A DNA stretch of 64,000 nucleotides from Leucogyrophana mollusca. Lineage: Eukaryota > Basidiomycota > Agaricomycetes > Boletales. The stretch is from the NCBI GenBank assembly GCA_021014945.1, contig MU266469.1, positions 1-64,000 of the forward strand. The letters are read 5' to 3'. Shown one piece after another: positions 21,230-33,415 of the stretch. How positions within the stretch are numbered: the first letter of the stretch is position 1; every line of letters begins with the position of its first letter. Below the pieces are notes generated by a model. That model was not told where the DNA came from and did no database searches. It saw only the letters and a list, made by a program, of their open reading frames with translations. A program made the position numbers and the translations under genes.

Positions 21230-23257
21230 GAGTGAGACAGGTATTCAAGGTATATCATGGCAATGGTGTGAATACAGTTGATCACCAGGGGCGGGATTCA
21301 TGCAGTTGCTATATTGCCAGAAGGTCGCACTACTGCCAGGTAAATGAAGCACCGTATGCGTCACCAAAGCACCCAAGTAAATACCATCCGCACAAGTCAT
21401 ACGTACTTCCTCCCAGCGGGAAGAGGTTCCACCAAGGATGTCCAGCACAGGGGATTATTACCTCCAAACGCGGCAGAATTCCCCATGTAAGACTTCCACC
21501 GGTTGATGGTTTTGTAGAGCACTTGAAATAATAATCGATGTCAGAAAGGACACAGTTCGTACCGCTTCTCAGAGCTATGGTTTTGAGATGGGAAGCTCTT
21601 GGTCTATGAAACCAGTGAAGACTCGCTCATACCAAAACATCCAACTTCCGGGAAACCTCAGTACGAGAGCGTAACAGAGTATAAAAAACCGGCCTTCGTG
21701 GTCCAAAGAGCCCGGAAGCGCATTGTCATCGGTGGACCGGCTACCTAGGGGACTGTCAATCGTCTGACATGAAGCTGGATTCCCCAGCTCACTTCCATGT
21801 GCAATGAAATAAGACGTCCGCACGGGCCCAAAGGATGAGCTTGGGCGCGCGAAGTGGTAGGCCTCACAGAATACCTGCTGGTAGCACCAAAATATGGATT
21901 GGTGCATCTGCAAACGGTGCTGTTGAATGTGCCACAGAAACGTGGGCATGGCCAGGGCTTACCAGTGCTTTTAGTATCTTTTATGTAGGCGAAGCTGATA
22001 GCCAGCCCCGATTTGAGACCACTCAATGCCGGAGGCTCGATGGAGAAAAGTCGATACCAAAGGCTTTTCAACTGGGTTCGCGGTGGCCGATAGAGCAGGA
22101 GCGACGAGAAAGGCAGCGAACTTTTTGATCAACAGAGTGGAATGGGCGGGTGCGCAATCAGTTCCGACGCCCCCTAACTCTTCTATCTCATTCTCAGTGC
22201 TGTATACCGTGCAGCAAAACTCGTGTTTATGAAAGATAAAGATCCGAGCCGGAACGGTGACTCTTGGCCCTACAAACGTAGTCGCATGGTAGTATCCTTG
22301 GAGCTTGAGTTGTCCTGTCAGGAGCAGTCAGTGCAGGTTGATTCCCAATAGCGAGAAATGGGCAGGAAGATGTAGTGGAATTCCACACCAGCGGGCTTCG
22401 ATGAGGGGCGGGTAGGGTGGGGGAAGGTTGCATCGGGCACTCATGCGCCAATCGTGACGCTGACACACATGTGGGCCCCAAGATGCCCCAGCCGGTGGAA
22501 CGGGAGAATTGCGAGAGGCTTTTAGAGGGTATATATAGTGACCATGTGGTATCCCGAGAGTCTGATGTCCCGAACGAGCGAGGAATATGGCCATCGTCAG
22601 TGTGAGACGGGATATGATATTTGAAAAACGAACGGGAGGTTGGTGCAGAGCGCGGTCATGCTGCGAGCGAGCTCCCTCTATGTTTTGCTGAGGCGGTAGA
22701 GCAGTTGTGGCACCCCGGAGAGCAATGGCTCGACGAGATCCCATCAATATGTCATCACGGTGGACTAAGTGAGATGGTCGCAGTACCCAAAGAGTCAGTA
22801 CATACTGCGATTGCAATGTTGCATGCTCGTAAAACCAAAGTTACAGAGTATGATGCACGATGACCAGTGCCTCCGAACTACACAAGAGTAAATAAACAAC
22901 AAACACCAGCGCTGTCTTCTTGATCTGGAGTTTGACACATCACTGGTCATCGGGCTGAGAGCTGTGAGCAAAGTCAAGTGTGCACAGGAACCATAAAAAG
23001 CAGGGGAGGGTGCAGGTGCCGTCCCGAATCGATGTATACCAAGTACAATGCGACCATGTTACGCGACATCCGGCGACGTTATAATAAAACATACCTTGAA
23101 CTTTGAAGGGATCGCGAGAAGATGGAACAGCATGAAAGTGCAGGGTGTCGAAGGTAATCACAGTTATAACCGTAACTGGCTACCAAGGTAACGTGTATTT
23201 CAATGTGGAGTTGGTTGTCCTCCAGTCGCCACAAGAAGGATAGTATATGGGGAAATC
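21230..23257. other. Two-kilobase stretch without a supported gene
   Basis: Frames are short on both strands; the longest (22328-22816, minus) lacks motifs and has the composition of chance reading. A TATATATAG-like string occurs at about 22530 but no gene follows it. The stretch may be decayed sequence downstream of the orphan exon. Confidence 0.4.
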
Positions 23258-24941
23258 TCACAGCTCGTCAAACACAGCCCGTTCGTGGGCCGGTGTACTA
23301 CCCACATGCATACCACCTAACCACTCTTTCAAAATGGCATTGAACTCCGCTGGGTTCTCAAGATGAGGCCAGTGAGCGCCGTCCATCGTCTGCATCAGGG
23401 AGGCGATCAGTCAGTGGGTAAATGGAACAACGGTCGTGCTACTTACCCTCGTTGTCAACTGAGGCAGAAACGCAGCTGATCTGAGGAACTTAGCAGCAAA
23501 TACCCAGTCTGCAACGGGGTCCTGGACGCGTGGTTTGCGGATTAACTATGCTAGCCGAAAGTTTGAGGACAGGGATTGGACGTACATGCAGAGGAAGGAC
23601 GGATAGCACGGGTTGCGAGATTGTGTGGTTCCCTTGCGCTCGAGCGGCTTGCCACGTCCCATACCGGTTCTGACAATATTTGGTTGTTAAGTGACACTGA
23701 TTTAGAGAGTCCTCATACAAGGACACATACACCATGGGTATAGAATATCAGAGCTGGAGTCAATGGGAAGTGAGTAGCAGGCCATTTCCCCGTATGAGTC
23801 TGCCGGACGGCGTTATGCACTTACAATTATCAAACCCTTGCAGGCTGAATCGCTGGACGAAATAGTCTTCCTCGCCCCGGGTAAAGAAAGGCACAGGGGG
23901 GATCTGTCAATTTTTGTTCAGTGAGAATGCGAGACTGCCAAGCAGTTCGCCGGATCGCAGTAGGTGTACCTCGGGAACCTCGTCCCACGCGCCAATGTAT
24001 GTTTCCTTGCTGGTCAGGAAACTGTCGGGGGGCGGGCTTCCAACGGTCCTCAGCGTTCCGCGAAGGCTCTTCCTGATATCCTTGTTAAGCTCCGCGATCG
24101 CAGCGGAGGTGTTGGTCTCAAAGAAAACTTGGTATGTCAGGCGAGGCATACTGGCCGAAAGTTGCGCGCTGTCAACGAAGGGCCCTGCTGCGTGAAGATA
24201 CTGGCCAGGGATTGAATCGTGAATTGTATTTCATATGGATGCCGGAGAAAAAAAAACCCACGGGAACCGTGACTCCGACAATGGACGTGAACACATCAGG
24301 TCTCCTCCGAGCTGCTTCGTAGCAAACCTCGGCTCCCCAATCATGACTGAGCATTGACCAGAACTGAGAACGAGCACTTCCTGAAAATCTGAGGGCACTT
24401 ACCCAAGACAGACCACATTATCAACCTTGACATGCTCAAGCACGCACACCAGATCTCCAACGAGGTCGCCCATGGTCCCTGAGGTCTGAACATCACCGGG
24501 GGCTGTCGAGCCACCGAACCCTCGGACGTCCAACGCAACCAGGTGATAGTCGTCCTACCGGTACCGGTGTCAACATGTACAGTCATGTTCGTTCACATCA
24601 TTCCGAAAAGCTTCGTCTGAGCTTACTTTGAATTCCTGGATCTGGTAGCCCCAGCTGCTCCAGAGACTGGGCCATCCGTGAACCATTAAAATCGTGGTTT
24701 TCGCGCTCGGGTTGATGTTCACATAGTCTATGCAAGATCAAACACCTGGGAGACAAGCGAGACGAGAGATTTCAAGCTCACCAATGCTGATACCGACCTT
24801 TTGATGCGCTGCCCGGTTTTCAGCTTCGCACTTCGCCGTGTAGATGGTGTAGTCCCTCGGGTTAAATGCTCCGGAGATCGCGCTCGCAACGGGGAAGAGA
24901 AGTGCACAAAGCAGTGTTATGCGAATAAGGAACCCTAACAT
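23258..24941 (-). CDS. Secreted-type epoxide hydrolase (alpha/beta hydrolase)
   Basis: Hydrolyses epoxides to diols. Ten exons on the minus strand: 24941-24782, 24727-24627, 24554-24403, 24346-24262, 24200-23970, 23903-23825, 23753-23731, 23669-23586, 23521-23447 and 23389-23258; 373 residues. The first 21 residues form a signal peptide (LLCALLFPVASA). The oxyanion motif HGWP lies at residues 70-73, the nucleophile in GHDWG (Asp140), the likely acid in DPVADW (Asp306 or 310) and the base in GAHWPH (His336). Tyrosines in the lid (YIGAW, LIFYTHGNRYGTW) fit epoxide activation. Exon 7 is only 23 nt; its donor was placed at GTATGT because that alone keeps the frame into NRYGTW. A haloalkane dehalogenase or other hydrolase of the same fold is less likely. 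Confidence 0.85.
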
Positions 24942-25414
24942 TGCAAGGTGTTGGTCTCGTCTGTCAAGTGAAGCCTTTGCAACCGCCGCCAAATGGGCGA
25001 CAATGGGGAAGGGGAAAAGGGACGAAGGGGACCGCAACCCGAATACCCATCATTGATATCTGTGATCGCGATGCCAGGTGTTTGTGCATCGACCCTAACT
25101 CATCGAAAGCGTTTCACTGTCATGCAGATCACGAAGTTGATGAAAGACGGCAGTTGCCTCTTTCGTTGGCTTCGACCCCTCCACAAGTGCGATCTAATAT
25201 GAGTAAAAAGTGTTGAACACCGAAAGCCAACTGTGCGTGTACATCTACTATATACAAATGTATAAGGAGAAGGGAGGTACATCGGTGCCGACATATCATG
25301 GAATCATACAACATGGTAACAAGCAAGTTTCAGGAAACTAAAAAACATAGCCTTAATGAGCGACTTGACCAGCCAGTGAATTACCAGCCCATGCGGAGGC
25401 AAATGTGGAATGTG
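24942..25414. other. Gap between two minus-strand genes
   Basis: 473 bases holding the promoter of the epoxide hydrolase gene and the 3' end of the next gene. A sharply A/T-rich part lies around 25200-25350. No exon was found. Confidence 0.4.
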
Positions 25415-28400
25415 CTACATCGCACGTCCGACGCCGTTGCCATTCTGCATGCTACTTCCGAGAATCTGATGCAGGAGCATTTGCACCGACTCCCGTTCGT
25501 CGTTGATACGGGACATCTCGTCCTCCCACCTTGCTACCCTGTGGTCATAGATTGACCGCAGTGCACCTAAGCTCCCCAGCGCTGTCTCGAGCGCCCGCTT
25601 CAAGTCTTCCTCTCGTGATTCTGAGCTGCCATCCGAGCCATCGCCAGACCCACTGGAGTTGAGCATTAGCCTGTCGACAAGCGAGGAACCATGTCCCTGG
25701 GACCTGGCAGCCCGTCGTCGGGCTGCAATTGTGCGGAAGGAATTGCGAATGGAAGCCATAGCAGGAGAGGATCTAAAGGCCAGATCGCGACGAATCGAAC
25801 GTGATGTTAAGGCATGCAGTTTCGTGGAGTGCGATGGCGCAGCCAATAGCACCATAGTCGTATCCGTTTCACAATCCAAAGCTCGGAACTATGGGACGTC
25901 CGGTTAGCTGAGAGGTGGCAGAAAATTAGGGAGGAAAGTAGCGTACTGCTTGTTCAAGCGCGTCCCAACGGGAATCCCACTTCCGCCTCCGTCTCTCAAT
26001 GTTAGAGATGTAATTAGGATGATACTCCAAGTCAAGGAGGTCCTCCTTGTCTGCATCATCCTCGTCGACCCACTCGCCGCCTCCATCGTCTTGTGTGCCA
26101 TTCATCCATGCTCCCTCTTCCGTGACCTCATATCTGTCCTCCCCAGCTGTCTCTTCGCCGGAAGAGTCAGGCTCTGGGCTGGTCTCCCGAGGCTGAGTGC
26201 TATCAACCCGAGGAGGAGGCTTGACTTTCTGCCTTGTCGCACCTTGGACACGGAGATTAGTCGAACGTTCTCGTCTTTTCAGCCCGCGACCTCTCGAAGT
26301 CGGGAAAGGAAGGCTGACGGGCTGGTGGCTAGGGCTAGACTGCAAACTCATTGTCGAGTCCAAGCGTCTGCCACCAAACGCACGAGAGGCCTGCAAGAAA
26401 GCCCACGGGTTGTACCCAGGACCCGGGAACGGTGTTGTCGAGGGCGAGAAGGTTGAGTCAGACATTGCTGCGTGGTTGTTCAGCGCGTACATCTGCATCT
26501 GCAGTGCTAGCTGCTCTTCGATAACTGACGGGTGATTCGGGTCATAGTTAGAGGAAGGTGCTGGTTGAGTGGGATAACCCGAGTACGTATTCGATCGACG
26601 GACGTGCGAGAACGGGAAAGGATACGGAGAGCCGACCGGTGGTGCTGGACTCGCATGCATGCTCGAGATTAGGGGGGACGGAGCAGCGGTCTGACTATGG
26701 GGAGTGGGGGGGATGGGAGCGCCTGGACGAGGGGACTGGAAGTACGCCTGCACATATGCGGAGGCTGGGTCGTCAACCGAATGCTGGTCATCCGAAGGAA
26801 CAATCTGCTGTCGAAGAGGGTGCATGTTGGTGTATTGCTCGCGACTGTCGTATTGGTGGCTCTGACTCTGCTGGTGGCGTAGGGGATGTTCTGGAGCAGA
26901 ACGATGCGATTGCTCAGAATCTGCTGACCTGGTCGGGGGAGGTGGCGACTCACGGTTCTCCTCTACAGGGCGCTTTTGAAAGACCGCTGTATCGAAGCTC
27001 CTCAGGCCCAACTGATCGGTTGAACCATTGCGGTGGTGCTTGGTGAGACTGGCCAAACGCGAGTTTGCGGATTGACCATTGTACTGTCTGTTTTGATAGG
27101 CATCCGGCAAGCCTACAGTCGGGGAACGAGGGGTATAGGACTCAGGCTCCCCATCTCTATCTCCGTTGAGATCGAGATTATCCTCGCTCTCATTCTCGAT
27201 AAGGGTGTCGTCATCGTCGTCGCGATGGCCAGTGCGACTATCCAATCTGTCATACTGCTGTATATGGCTGTTATCATTCTTCAACGCAGCGATATCATCT
27301 TCGGGTTCTTCCTGAACTGGCAGAGACTTGTCGGGAGTGCGCGTTTTCATCGCCTGGAGAGGAGGCGTCTGACTCGCCAGCTTGCTAGCTGCAGGTGGTG
27401 TAGTACGCAGATTATCCGCGGAGCTTACACTCGACACCTTGCGCTGCTGGGGAGGGGTAGGGAGTCGAGCATGAGATCCCGTTGACGACTGGTATGAGTC
27501 GCGTTTATAAGAAATGTAGTCCGCTGCGGTATTCTCGCCACCTGAAGAGCCCACTGCCGTGTGATACATCGGCGAAGTGCGATCTGACGTATTCCCCTGA
27601 GCTGACGGCTGGCCCTGCTGCGAAAACGTTGGAGAATTAGCCTGACTGGCTGGCAGAGGGCGATTATGAGGGCGAATGCTCTCCCCTCCATACTGGACGT
27701 CCCTTTCCCGATCTGTGCGGACTCCTCGCCTACCAGAAGACCCGCCGCTTACCTGACCGCTATCGACGTCCTTGGGGCTGGAGCGATCGCTGACACGAAC
27801 TCTATCGACGGCAGGATCTTTAAGTGGGGACGACGTCTCGCGGACGTACACAGCACCACTGGCTGCGCCGCCGGCGTACGCAACGCCGGACATTCCTGGA
27901 ACAGCCGGCTGCTGACTCAGGGCCTGAGCGAGGTCGGCCCGCTCTATCTCTGCCATAAGCTCATCTGTCATCTGCCAGTTCTCTTCCATCGTGGTGTAAG
28001 AAGTCAGGAACTGTGGAGGTGGGATCCTGTTGATAGGACGCGGGTACCCCATCGATGGGTTGATGGGGATGTGGGCGTGCATGTTTGGCTGGCTATGAGA
28101 ATGGGTCGGAGGAGGAGGGGGAAGGGTTTGGTGGATGTTTGACTGGCTGAGCGTGTGCATGGGTGGTGGAGGAGTGTAGCGCTCCTGCATGACCTCTTCT
28201 CGGATGTGAGAAGGCTGATGCGGTGGGGAGGGCAGCTTAGACGCAGCCGTGGGGTTCTGCGTCATCTGTGGAGGAGGGGAGGATCGCTTTGACTGCGGAG
28301 ACATGTTCGAATTGGGACTCGACTGTGGACCCTGGCGCTGAGTCAGAGGCGGGTTTGCTCCGCCATAGATCTGCATGACCGACGGAACTATAGGCATCGA

Positions 28401-28849
28401 TTGGGCCTTGATGGTGCGCTGTCGCTCACGGACAGTTGGGGACGGGGACATTTCGCGCGGCGGCGAGTTTGCTCCTACTGAGAAGAGAGATAGTGTAAGC
28501 TGACTGTGTAATTGTCGTGTAACAAATCGTAGAGATGGGGGAGAGACAATGTCCTTGCCACTCGTTGCGAGAAGATAAGGCCGTCTCGCAGAGGGGTAGG
28601 GCGAGGGGGAAAGCCCACAAGCAACGAGTCTATCGATTCCGGTATTCCGATGGGGACGTAAAATCCAATCCTTATGATGCGAAGGCACAGCATAGAGGAT
28701 GATCGACAGTCTCTAGGATCCACTTGACTTCGCGAACTCCAACAAAACATGGCCACACGACAAACTAAAAAAGCGAATGACTTGCCTTGTGTCCCGGAAT
28801 ACATCTGAGTCTGCGCTTTCCTTGTTCGCTGTGGCGACTGACTCGACAT
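25415..28849 (-). CDS. Large conserved basidiomycete protein, function unknown
   Basis: Three exons on the minus strand: 28849-28786, 28477 (or 28474)-25947 and 25888-25415, about 1022 residues. Exon 1 (MSSQSPQRTRKAQTQMYSGT) joins exon 2 through a long GC-AG intron of about 310 nt with the strong donor AG/GCAAGT and a CAGTAG tandem acceptor. The first 800 residues are low-complexity and rich in Pro, Ser, Gln and Asn with acidic patches, so largely disordered. The C-terminal 200 residues look folded and helical: YHPNYISNIERRRRKWDSRW, TTMVLLAAPSHSTKLHALTS, SIRNSFRTIAARRRAARS and a final coiled coil (LGALRSIYDHRVARWEDEMS). From memory this C-terminus is conserved in Agaricomycetes without a known role. 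The wide, divergent spacing from the next gene is about 600 bases. Confidence 0.75.
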
Positions 28850-29450
28850 GAGCTATAAACTTGTGCTCACTATAGATGGGTGATGAATGCGATGGTGGGC
28901 GGGAGAATCAAAGGCAATGAATGAGAGATCTAATACTGTATAGCTGATAGGCAGTACGTACGCGCGTTTCCAACGTGGCCCAGCGACAGACAACGTTGCA
29001 GAACAGCCCGTATGCACAAGGGGGTCGGCAACCACGAATGGAAAGTTGCCTCGAGGCAAGTTCACAGCGAGACGCCCGGTCCGGGAGCATTTTCATCCTC
29101 ATTCCATGATGGCCGACAATTTCTGACGTTCATCACCGCGCCATATCCCACAGCGTAATCGCACTACAAGACCTGAACCATCAGACTCGAAAATAATAAA
29201 GCAAAGCGCAAGCCAGGGTTCAAGTTCTGAAAAATGGATGGCTCGGAAGAACAAGAAACCAATCTGCCACTTTTCCGAGAATGGGAATGTCACGTCACGG
29301 TCACCAAGCAATCTGACGACACCTCTTGGGTAAATACTTGGCCAGGGTCTTGCAGACTTGTACTGTCTTGCAGGTCACTACAGTACGGCAAGCTCAGACT
29401 CTAACGTTGTCCCAAGATCATACTCAGTGAACAACGGCGTACGCGAAAAC
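28850..29450. promoter_or_regulatory. Divergent promoter region between two large genes
   Basis: 601 bases separate the start codons of a minus-strand gene (28849) and a plus-strand gene (about 29451). No exon is visible; the region should hold both promoters. No TATA box stands out. Confidence 0.35.
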
Positions 29451-31629
29451 ATGTCTTCTAGCTCGGCCAGTGCCAAGTGCGTCGGGCTGCAGAGGCGCGA
29501 TATATGGTCGTAGCTAATTTGTCACTCGACAGATTCATGCGACTGTATGAATCGCTGCCCGCCGAGGCACAACAAGCATTGGTCGAACAACAGCTCATAC
29601 CGTTGCTGAATATCGTCCCAAAAGAACGCTGCAGGAAAGCGACTGCGACCGCCAGTCGTTTGCAAAAGAAATACACTGGCTTGCCGGCTCTCAGCCTGAA
29701 AGCCAAGAAGGCCGAAATAAGTGGCCTGCTAGATGAACTCGCACGCGACTCCAAGCGCTCTTGCATCAAGGAGCGATCGAACAAGGAGGAGTTACTGATG
29801 GAAGCCACCGACAGCCTTGTAGATTGGTTGAACGATATATGGAAGGTCGTTTACGAGTACGGCACCAACTTCACCCTGGCTCACTCGTGTCTCCTCTTCG
29901 CCTCTGATGTTTTGGATAATATTGCAAATGCACGCGTTGGGTGAGGCATATGATCAATTCATATCGCCTATGTACTAATAATGAACGCAGATGCAAGTGT
30001 TCATTCATCAATATGTTCGTCCCAGTCAAAATCAGGCGTTCATCCGGCAAGGTCGTCAAATCCTTCAAGTTGACTGGGGCACATAACCTTGACCAAGTCA
30101 TGCTGTGGATATGGCGCGACCTCTTCGTGATGATTCTCGCAAACGGGACTAAACGCCAGAAGGATGCCATACCCGACATGCTTGATGACATCCAGAACTT
30201 GTTAGGCTGGAAGTCATTAGAGCGGCTGCTGTGCGGGGGCAAGAAATGTAAGCTTGGCGCTTCTCCCGTCAGTGTGGTCGATTCACGTGCTTTTAGCTTT
30301 GTCGAGCCACGATGAGGATGATGAGTATGACGATGACGACGAAGATGATCCTGTCAACGATATTGATGACAGCGACGGATACACGGATGATGATTCCGAT
30401 GCCGATAGCGCGGCATGCAGTGAGGCACAGACATGCCCTTGTGGCTACCACGCTACTCACTGGTCGTATCATATCAACGAGCAACGCAGGGAACTAAAGG
30501 AACTCGTCCACGAGGCTCTGATCGCCGTTTTCAAAATCACGCCTTCCTCGCCACTTTATCTCAGTCTTTCTAAAATCTCAATGGACCAGGACGAGCTGGA
30601 AGCCGAAATCACTCCGATTTTGACATCGATCGCTACGCATTCCTCTGAAAACTTTGCAGCTGCCTTGCACATTTTTGCTCTTGAGAACAAGACCGAGATG
30701 CTCATGTCGCTCCTCAACTCACATTATCATCTCCTCCGGCCACGTGATGCACCCGCCCTGCAACTAGCAACAATGGTTCTTTCTAGCAACCCCTTCTTCC
30801 AACTTCGCGGCCTGAGGATTCTCGAACAGGAGCTAACAGATACTGCGAACGCTATCTGGGCAGCTCTACGCTCCAACTTCCACCGCATTGACATCGACAC
30901 CCACAAAGCGGAGTTCGCTCAGATCCTCACCCTCCGACAAGACTCTATGGCGCGACAGAACCGCATAGAGCGCTGGGTAAGCTCCGTCATAACACCGTCA
31001 TCAAATGGCACGCACCCGATGGCCCTAGCCGCGCTCGTGATTGGATTTCCGCTTCCAACCGGAATGGAAGGAGGCGATGAGACCGATGCCTTCGGGTACC
31101 TTGATATGGATCCGAATGACCCCGACCTCGAGGACCTCAGAGAGGAGTTCAGGCCTACTCTGAAGGCAAGGTTTGAAGGTTGGATACAGGCCGCGCAAGC
31201 GATTAAAGGAGGTACGGCGATGTTCATGACATTCTACAACAAGCTTCTCGAGCAAATGCCTTTCCTTGCGGCGAGCGACGCGGTTGAGGAGATGAATGCT
31301 CGGTGAGCAGCACCTCATAGCAGATGAAAGGGAGTAACTCACTTTGAACCAGGCTCGCCGATAAGCCTAGTAAACACCACTTATGTGATGCGCTCGAGGC
31401 CCTCAACAACTTCTGCAAAGATCAGAAGAAAAGGGTTGCTGCTGTCAAGAAGAAGAATACGAAAGCACCACCACTGAGCCAAGGTCGTCCATCAGCTTCT
31501 CGGAATACCGACGACGCGGCATCTTCATCAGCGCCGGCACCAACTCAGCTTCTCTTCCCCTTCGCTCCTTTTGTGGACACGTCACAGCCGCCAGTGTTTG
31601 GATTTGGCGGCATGGATGACGTCGATTAG
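29451..31629 (+). CDS. Conserved basidiomycete helical protein with acidic segment, unknown role
   Basis: Four exons: 29504 (ATG)-29940, 29991-30247, 30297-31302 and 31353-31629, introns of 50, 49 and 50 nt, about 658 residues. The N-terminal 230 residues are helical (LQKKYTGLPALSLKAKKAEI, EATDSLVDWLNDIWKVVYEY). A very acidic linker (DEDDEYDDDDEDD) follows, then a cysteine-histidine patch CPCGYHATHW, a second helical region with REEFRPTLKARFEGW, and a Ser/Pro tail ending GFGGMDDVD. ATG at 29451 (MSSSSASAK) looks like the natural start but is out of frame with RRAAEARYMVV by one or two bases at about 29477; ATG 29504 is the first in-frame ATG. No function is known to me. Confidence 0.75.
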
Positions 31630-32449
31630 TTGGTTCCGCCTTCATTGCATTTTGCATTCGTTCAGAGGTACTTTATCGCCCGCACATGTAATGTTTCCCG
31701 TTGCATCGCTCATCTCGCAATCGCATATATCACGTCTCGACCCTCCGACGATGGTCATATCCTGTTACCGCGAAATTCCATGTCTTTCATATTCCACACC
31801 CCAGCGTCGTTGGTCTGAGACGGCACAACCCTAAGAGTAGGTTAGGGTTTCGCACAACGCCGCAAACCAGAGCAAACCCCGTGGCTGTGCTTGTTTTCTT
31901 GATTTGGGGCTTACTTTGTCCTCCGCGACGAGGACGAGCTCTTTGTATATTGGACACCGGCTTTCTCCATAATTAACCAACCGTTGCAGGCCGCCCAATC
32001 CTCGGCCCACGAAATACAAAGGACACCTTCCGTGAGAGCTAAAATGAATCGATGTTTCCCGGGATAGCGGTCCAAAGTCCATCACGGTTGCCCATGGCAT
32101 CTCTTTGTGCGCCTCGTTGTATTGCCGCACGCATGGTAGCCTGTCGAACCTTCCACGAACTACTTTTGCTTCCGTTACAGCCCAGAACTCCCGCAGTGGC
32201 GTGCCTTCCTTCCCTCACTCCTTCACGATTCCCCATATGACGCTCCTTGTGTCGGCCTCTGCAGCTCGTATATAACGGTAACGCACCTCCCCACATGTCT
32301 CGTTTCGATATTCACTAAACCTTTCGTAGAGCCGCCTTTGCGGACCACCGTTCTTTCAGTAATATTCTGCCCGTCCTCGTCGCCTTTGCTCTCCAGCTAC
32401 TTGTTCTCTTTCACCGTCTTTCCGGACTCTACATTCGTTCGCCACCAAC
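31630..32449. other. Intergenic with promoter of the surface-protein gene
   Basis: 820 bases without a supported exon. The last 200 bases hold a TATATAA string at 32269-32275 and pyrimidine-rich sequence that fit a promoter and leader for the gene starting at 32450. Confidence 0.4.
32269..32275 (+). promoter_or_regulatory. Candidate TATA box
   Basis: TATATAA lies 175 bases upstream of the ATG at 32450, followed by a CT-rich leader. The distance allows a transcript start near 32300. Support is by sequence only. Confidence 0.35.
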
Positions 32450-33010
32450 ATGATGGTCCTCTTTCGCCCCACCTTCATTACTGCTGTCGTTGCCTTTATT
32501 GCCGTCCTCAGCACGTTCGTTGTTTCCGGTATGTTTCTTTGTTCGGAGTGGTAATAGCTAGTAAGTAGACGGCAAACTGACTCGCTCGTGTAACTTGCAG
32601 CTTCTGCGGCTCCTCAATTCGGCAGGCCCCTTCTTCACGTCCTCGACGAATTGTCTGATGCACTTGCATCCACGACTTCCGTCCTGGAGTCGTCGTCGAT
32701 CTCGGCTTCCTCGGTCGTGACTCTGATATCATCTCCCACTGTCGATGTTGCGGCAGATCCCGCTCCCACTGTCGCTGGCGATCCTGAACCAGACCCTTCG
32801 GGTGGTTCTACGGGAGCGGAAACATCAGATACGATGAACATTGTAGGCCCCCTTGTCCTTGCACCTGCTTAATCCATAGCTCATACTTTCGCCTCACAGG
32901 AACAAGTACCACAATCGGCACAGGCTGTCGCTAATAGCGCTTCTCGCCATATCAGCGATGGGAAGATAGGATTAATCCTTGCAGCGACAACACTATATTT
33001 CGTCCTCTGA
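32450..33010 (+). CDS. Small Ser-rich secreted protein with GPI-anchor-type C-terminus
   Basis: Three short exons: 32450-32528, 32601-32842 and 32900-33010, giving 143 residues. The N-terminus is a signal peptide (VVAFIAVLSTFVVSASA). The middle is Ser/Thr/Val/Pro-rich, as in O-glycosylated wall proteins. The C-terminus has a polar spacer, a small-residue zone (NSASRHISDGK) and a terminal hydrophobic run (IGLILAATTLYFVL) directly before the stop, which is the classical GPI-attachment signal. No enzyme domain is present. The exon joins keep frame through GTATGT/GCAG and GTAGGC/ACAG introns. The most likely role is a cell-surface or wall protein. The family itself is not recognised. Confidence 0.72.
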
Positions 33011-33415
33011 GCAGCATCTGGTTTCTCTCCACGTTAGATTTACGCGTCGCCAGATGGTGCGGGCACGCAGATATTATTTATTACGAGGCATTAGCATCGG
33101 AGAGTGATCGTTTGTATCTTCCGAAGGACGCGGACGGTATGCATGAGTAGATATCGTGCTCTATATTTATTTGATCTCTGTAGCTCTATACGTACCATCT
33201 TGTATCCTTTTCGCATTGAAGTAAGCGACCCCTTGTTTTGGGGGTCGCAATTAAGCTTCTGAAGCCACTTGCCACCGGCCAGGCTCTCACCGGTGGCGAT
33301 GGCCCTACATATAGTGGCCAGTTCACTTCCGCCAGTGCCACAGTAGACCTTGGACGCGTCTAACACCCCCAAAGCTCTCTGAGTCTCTAAGGCTGAGTTT
33401 TACTCTCGCGTTGTC
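33011..33415. other. Intergenic, no gene seen
   Basis: 405 bases between the surface-protein gene and the p31comet-like gene. Only a shadow frame on the minus strand; no motif. Confidence 0.4.

Noticed and set aside
22328..22816. 162-codon minus-strand frame
   Set aside because: No motif, no conserved pattern and no splice partners; treated as noise.
31835..31850. TTAGGG-like string, possible telomere repeat
   Set aside because: Only one unit (GTTAGGGTTT) is present, which is chance level; genes continue on both sides.
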